A stretch of 64,000 nucleotides of DNA, from the NCBI RefSeq assembly GCF_022809715.1, contig NZ_CP094460.1:2356001-2420000 (forward strand), given 5' to 3'. Under the pieces are notes generated by a model, which had not been told where the DNA came from, made no database searches, and saw nothing but the letters and a program-made list of their open reading frames with translations. The translations under genes were made by a program, and so were the position numbers. This document shows positions 62,501 through 64,000 of the stretch, one piece after another; position 1 is the first letter of the stretch; the number at the start of each line of letters is the position of its first letter. Source of the stretch: Burkholderia pyrrocinia (GTDB lineage: Bacteria; Pseudomonadota; Gammaproteobacteria; Burkholderiales; Burkholderiaceae).

Positions 62501-64000
62501 AGGACAAGGTCACGCTGGCTGGCGGTGCAACCGGCACGACGATCTCGAACGTGAAGGCCGGCGTGGCCGACCTGGACGCAGTGAACGTGAGCCAGCTGAA
62601 GGGCTCGGGCCTGATCGATCCGGTAACGGGTCAGTCGATCGCCGCGGTGACGTACGACCGTCTCGCGGACGGCACGGCGAACTACGGTTCGGTGACGCTG
62701 GGTAACGGCAATGGCCCGGTGAAGGTGTCGAACGTGGCGGCTGCCACGGCGGACACGGATGCGGTCAACTACGGCCAGATGAAGGACTATGTCGACGGCA
62801 GCATCGGCGTTCCGGGCAACCCGCTCGCCGTTGCCTATGACGACACGTCGAAGGGCTCGATCACGCTGGGTGGCGCGAACGGCACGACGATCACGAACGT
62901 GGCGGCGGGTGAAGTGAGCGCGACGAGCACGGATGCGATCAACGGTTCGCAGCTGCACGGCGTGTCGCAAAGCGTGGCCGATTCGCTGGGCGGCGGTTCG
63001 ACCGTCGGCGCGGACGGCACCGTGACGAACCCGACGTACTCGCTGGCCGATCCGGCGGACGCTTCGCAGAAGCACGACTACCACAACGTGGGCGACGCGC
63101 TGGCGAACCTCGACGGCCGTGTCGTGGACAACACGACCAACATCACGGTCATCAAGAACCAGCTCTCGGACTCGGGTCTGGTCGATCCGGTGACGGGCCA
63201 GTCGATCGCGGCGGTGACGTATGACCGCAACGCGGACGGCACGCCGAACTACAACTCGGCGACGCTGCGCGGCACCGACGGCACGACGCTGTCGAACGTG
63301 AAGGCCGGTGTGGCCGACCTGGACGCAGTGAACGTGAGCCAGCTGAAGGGCTCGGGCCTGATCGATCCGGTAACGGGTCAATCGATCGCCGCGGTGACGT
63401 ACGACCGCAACCCGGACGGCACGGCGAACTACGGTTCGGTGACGCTGGGTAACGGCAACGGTCCGGTGAAGGTGACGAACGTCGCCGACGCAACGGGCGA
63501 CAGCGACGCGCTGAACCTCGGCCAGCTGAAGCAAGCCGGTCTGGTGGGCGAAGACGGCCAGGGCAACCTGACGTCGCTGGCGGTGGCGTACGACGACGCG
63601 TCGAAGGGCACGGTCACGCTGGGCGGCGGCGCTGCGGGCACGACGATCACGAACGTGAAGGCGGGCGAGCTGTCGGCAACGAGCACGGACGCGGTGAACG
63701 GTTCGCAGCTGTTCGCGACGAACCAGGACATCGGTGATTTGCGCGACTCGCTGAAGGGTGGCGGCGTGATCGACCCGGTCACGGGTGAATCGCTGGCAGT
63801 GGTATACGACAGCGCGGCGAAGAACCAGGTGACGCTGGGCGGTGCGAATGCAACGACACCGGTTCAACTGAAGAACGTCGCAGCTGGTACGGACGGTACC
63901 GATGCAGTCAACGTGGCGCAGCTGAAGGAAGCGGGCCTGGTTGCGCCGGTCGATCCGACGAATCCGGGCGCGGGCCTGACCTCACTCGCGGTGACCTACG
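56569..64000 (+). CDS. Giant trimeric autotransporter adhesin (YadA/Hia type), 3' end beyond window
   Basis: The open frame covers at least 2477 residues and is still open at the edge. An extended signal peptide region, MNKSYRTVWNATTGTWVAAE, precedes the hydrophobic signal core near residues 38-53. Head repeats of the A-x-G-x-x-A-x-A type occur at about residues 125-300 and 430-560 and again at about 1095-1240. Each head block ends in a neck motif such as DAVNVSQL. The stalk consists of long repeats containing STDAVNGSQLFATN. The C-terminal YadA anchor lies outside the window. It should form a homotrimeric surface fibre for adhesion. Confidence 0.95.
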   Translation, partial: MNKSYRTVWNATTGTWVAAEETARSKSKGSSRVARKAFVAVTLGGVAIGGAAAADFGDALESTDGTGDEESVVQVPITGTKSQMNARSIGTDAIGTMAAIDDTYIKIRSGLYGPARPAVAAPEGDGAIAIGASATATGISSLALGGGAIANTTNAMAIGTIARATGTETLAAGVGSAATATYSSALGRGATATAEGSTALGSFAVANRANTVSVGNATTQRQITNLAAGTQNTDAVNVQQLNAAIAAADDPYVAFRTGTYAAARAAQATGDSSTAIGPNARATGSSAVALGGNSTAGSNSVALGTISNAAAEATAVGVSANAQANNSTAVGRLASATATGAVALGNGAVADRANTVSVGSAAGRRAIVNMAAGTQATDAVNVSQLTPIVTALGGGATINATTGAVTGPTYNLTNGGRQTTVGGALTALDNALTTSNRFVKVNGVTDATANGGGSIAIGSGATTTPLIGGSSTAQTAIGSEATANGLSSTALGSSAHANGTGAVALGRLSDATGNSSTALGNQASAQAAGSTALGNGASVVAGATNSVAIGANASVAENVTNSMALGTNATATRNDTISVGSATLQRQITNLAAGTQATDAVNISQLTGVTTALGGGATIGADGSVTQPTYSIGGNDYHTVSDALDALAQTSGADAVNYDDASRGTVTLAGANGTTITNVKAGDLSAASTDAVNGSQLFATNTRVGSLEDSLKGGGVIDPDTGESLAVVYDGTAKDKVTLGGGANGTTIANVKAGVADMDAVNVSQLKGAGLIDPVTGQPIAAVTYDRNADGTANYGSVTLGNGNGPVKVSNVADATDDGDALNLGQLKQAGLVGEDGQGNLTSLAVAYDDASKGTVTLGGGAAGTTVTNVKAGELSATSTDAVNGSQLFATNQDLGDLRESLKGGGVIDPDTGESLAVVYDNAAKNHVTLGGAGASGPVTLSNVAAGVAATDAVNVQQMQQAVATGNPYIGGRGTGVAAQATGINAVALGLGSLANEINTISVGNSTTGLQRRITNVQNGEADSDAATVGQVNELMGVASTSTQAALDNIDTKTTSAIQDVNSRLDAINTVAGTDPYVQVDGAGDGSDNASVRPGTYGVAIGAEANATGNTAIAIGAQSVSSGNSSVALGAGASATATGAVAFGSGRATGTSALALGNGTNASGNNAVAAGFNAGASGLNALAFGNTARANATDSMAFGTTAQVDPLATNGIAIGRAANVTSAAQNSVALGSNSVADRLNSISVGSTSQQRQIIYVSKGTADTDAVNVSQLKDAVSAFGGNASVGADGSIVNPTYTFDGATYHNVGDALNALAQRGGGSDPLAVTYAKNPDGSANFDLVSLAGVDGTTLTNLKAGALSATSTDAVNGSQLFATNERVGSLEDSLQNGGVIDPTTGESLAVVYDGTAKDKVTLAGGATGTTIANVKAGVADMDAVNVSQLKDSGLIGNDGKAIAAVTYDRNPDGTPNYGSVTLGDGNGPVKVTNVADATGDSDALNLGQLKQAGLVGEDGQGNLTSLAVAYDDASKGTVTLGGGAAGTTITNVKAGELSATSTDAVNGSQLFATNQDIGDLRDSLQSGGVIDPTTGESLAVVYDGTAKDKVTLAGGATGTTIANVKAGVADLDAVNVSQLKDSGLIGNDGKAIAAVTYDRNTDGTPNYGSVTLGDGNGPVKVTNVADATGDSDALNLGQLKQAGLVGEDGQGNLTSLAVAYDDASKDKVTLAGGATGTTITNVKAGELSATSTDAVNGSQLFATNQDLGDLRDSLQSGGVIDPTTGESLAVVYDSTAKDKVTLAGGATGTTISNVKAGVADLDAVNVSQLKGSGLIDPVTGQSIAAVTYDRNPDGTANYGSVTLGNGNGPVKVSNVADATGDSDALNLGQLKQAGLVGEDGQGNLTSLAVAYDDASKGTVTLGGGAAGTTITNVKAGELSATSTDAVNGAQLFATNTRVGSLEDSLQSGGVIDPTTGESLAVVYDSTAKDKVTLAGGATGTTISNVKAGVADLDAVNVSQLKGSGLIDPVTGQSIAAVTYDRLADGTANYGSVTLGNGNGPVKVSNVAAATADTDAVNYGQMKDYVDGSIGVPGNPLAVAYDDTSKGSITLGGANGTTITNVAAGEVSATSTDAINGSQLHGVSQSVADSLGGGSTVGADGTVTNPTYSLADPADASQKHDYHNVGDALANLDGRVVDNTTNITVIKNQLSDSGLVDPVTGQSIAAVTYDRNADGTPNYNSATLRGTDGTTLSNVKAGVADLDAVNVSQLKGSGLIDPVTGQSIAAVTYDRNPDGTANYGSVTLGNGNGPVKVTNVADATGDSDALNLGQLKQAGLVGEDGQGNLTSLAVAYDDASKGTVTLGGGAAGTTITNVKAGELSATSTDAVNGSQLFATNQDIGDLRDSLKGGGVIDPVTGESLAVVYDSAAKNQVTLGGANATTPVQLKNVAAGTDGTDAVNVAQLKEAGLVAPVDPTNPGAGLTSLAVTY
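60600..63900 (+). repeat. Long near-identical stalk repeats inside the trimeric adhesin
   Basis: Units of about 570-573 nt (190-191 residues), marked by GLVGEDGQGNLTSLAV and STDAVNGSQLFATN, recur at about 61077, 61647, 62220 and, after a 1320-nt interval, 63540; an older copy is at about 59060. Many stretches are identical at the nucleotide level, so recent duplication or gene conversion is likely and copy number may vary. Confidence 0.85.

Noticed and set aside
58252..63867. A 1871-residue open frame on the minus strand opposite the trimeric adhesin
   Set aside because: It is antisense to a clearly recognisable adhesin, is Arg/His/Val-rich, and follows the GC-biased third positions and repeat periodicity of the real gene. 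No ribosome-binding site or family motif supports it.
60600..63900. CRISPR-like or minisatellite array
   Set aside because: The repeats are 570 nt long, in frame and encode trimeric-adhesin stalk motifs; no spacer structure exists.

Overview
The window is GC-rich bacterial DNA and almost certainly comes from the Burkholderia cepacia complex, most likely the second chromosome. The best marker is the three-gene LecB-type lectin operon at 17982-20266, whose products match the known BC2L-A, BC2L-C and BC2L-B lectins in order, length and domain layout. A type-2 leuA follows it, as is usual for these lectins. No rRNA, tRNA, CRISPR array, transposase or phage module was seen.

Layout. 1-13882 is ordinary accessory metabolism: the tail of an NmrA-type oxidoreductase, a BenE-type transporter, a fatty acid desaturase, a PhnD-like binding protein, a small zinc-ribbon protein overlapping dbpA, an exported malate:quinone oxidoreductase (mqo), a small lipoprotein, an Lrp regulator divergent from an acetylpolyamine-amidohydrolase-like enzyme, an orphan LivJ-like binding protein, an MscS channel and an M23 peptidase. 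14348-17683 is a classical autotransporter. 17982-20266 is bclACB. 20823-22909 is leuA behind a leucine-rich leader peptide carrying rare CTA codons, a likely attenuator. 23633-27029 is an arsenic operon (arsR, arsC, acr3, arsH, arsN2) with an octanucleotide tandem array between the last two genes. 28721-32732 is the conserved Anbu operon (ATP-grasp, alpha-E, transglutaminase, proteasome-like peptidase). 36613-46834 is a Wzx/Wzy-type exopolysaccharide cluster on the minus strand, with a glycoside hydrolase converging on it. 47934-51693 holds a parvulin foldase, a pair of isochorismatase-family hydrolases (one cytoplasmic, one exported) and a LysR regulator. 51678-52768 holds remnants and members of toxin-antitoxin-like families, including a SymE-type plus HTH gene pair. 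53062-56103 is a three-part hybrid sensor kinase, divergent from a giant trimeric autotransporter adhesin that runs off the right end.

The most interesting unexplained structure lies between the genes. Five copies of a composite repeat share two conserved boxes, and their flanking inverted repeats differ in sequence from copy to copy while staying complementary. About 13 dispersed 18-bp palindromes (AATCRGAC-NN-GTCYGATT family) also occur, all in non-coding DNA and several at a fixed distance from the larger repeat. Together they look like a genome-wide structured repeat or regulon system. The surface theme of the window (lectins, two kinds of autotransporter, exopolysaccharide, RcsC/BvgS-like kinase) fits a biofilm and host-adhesion region.
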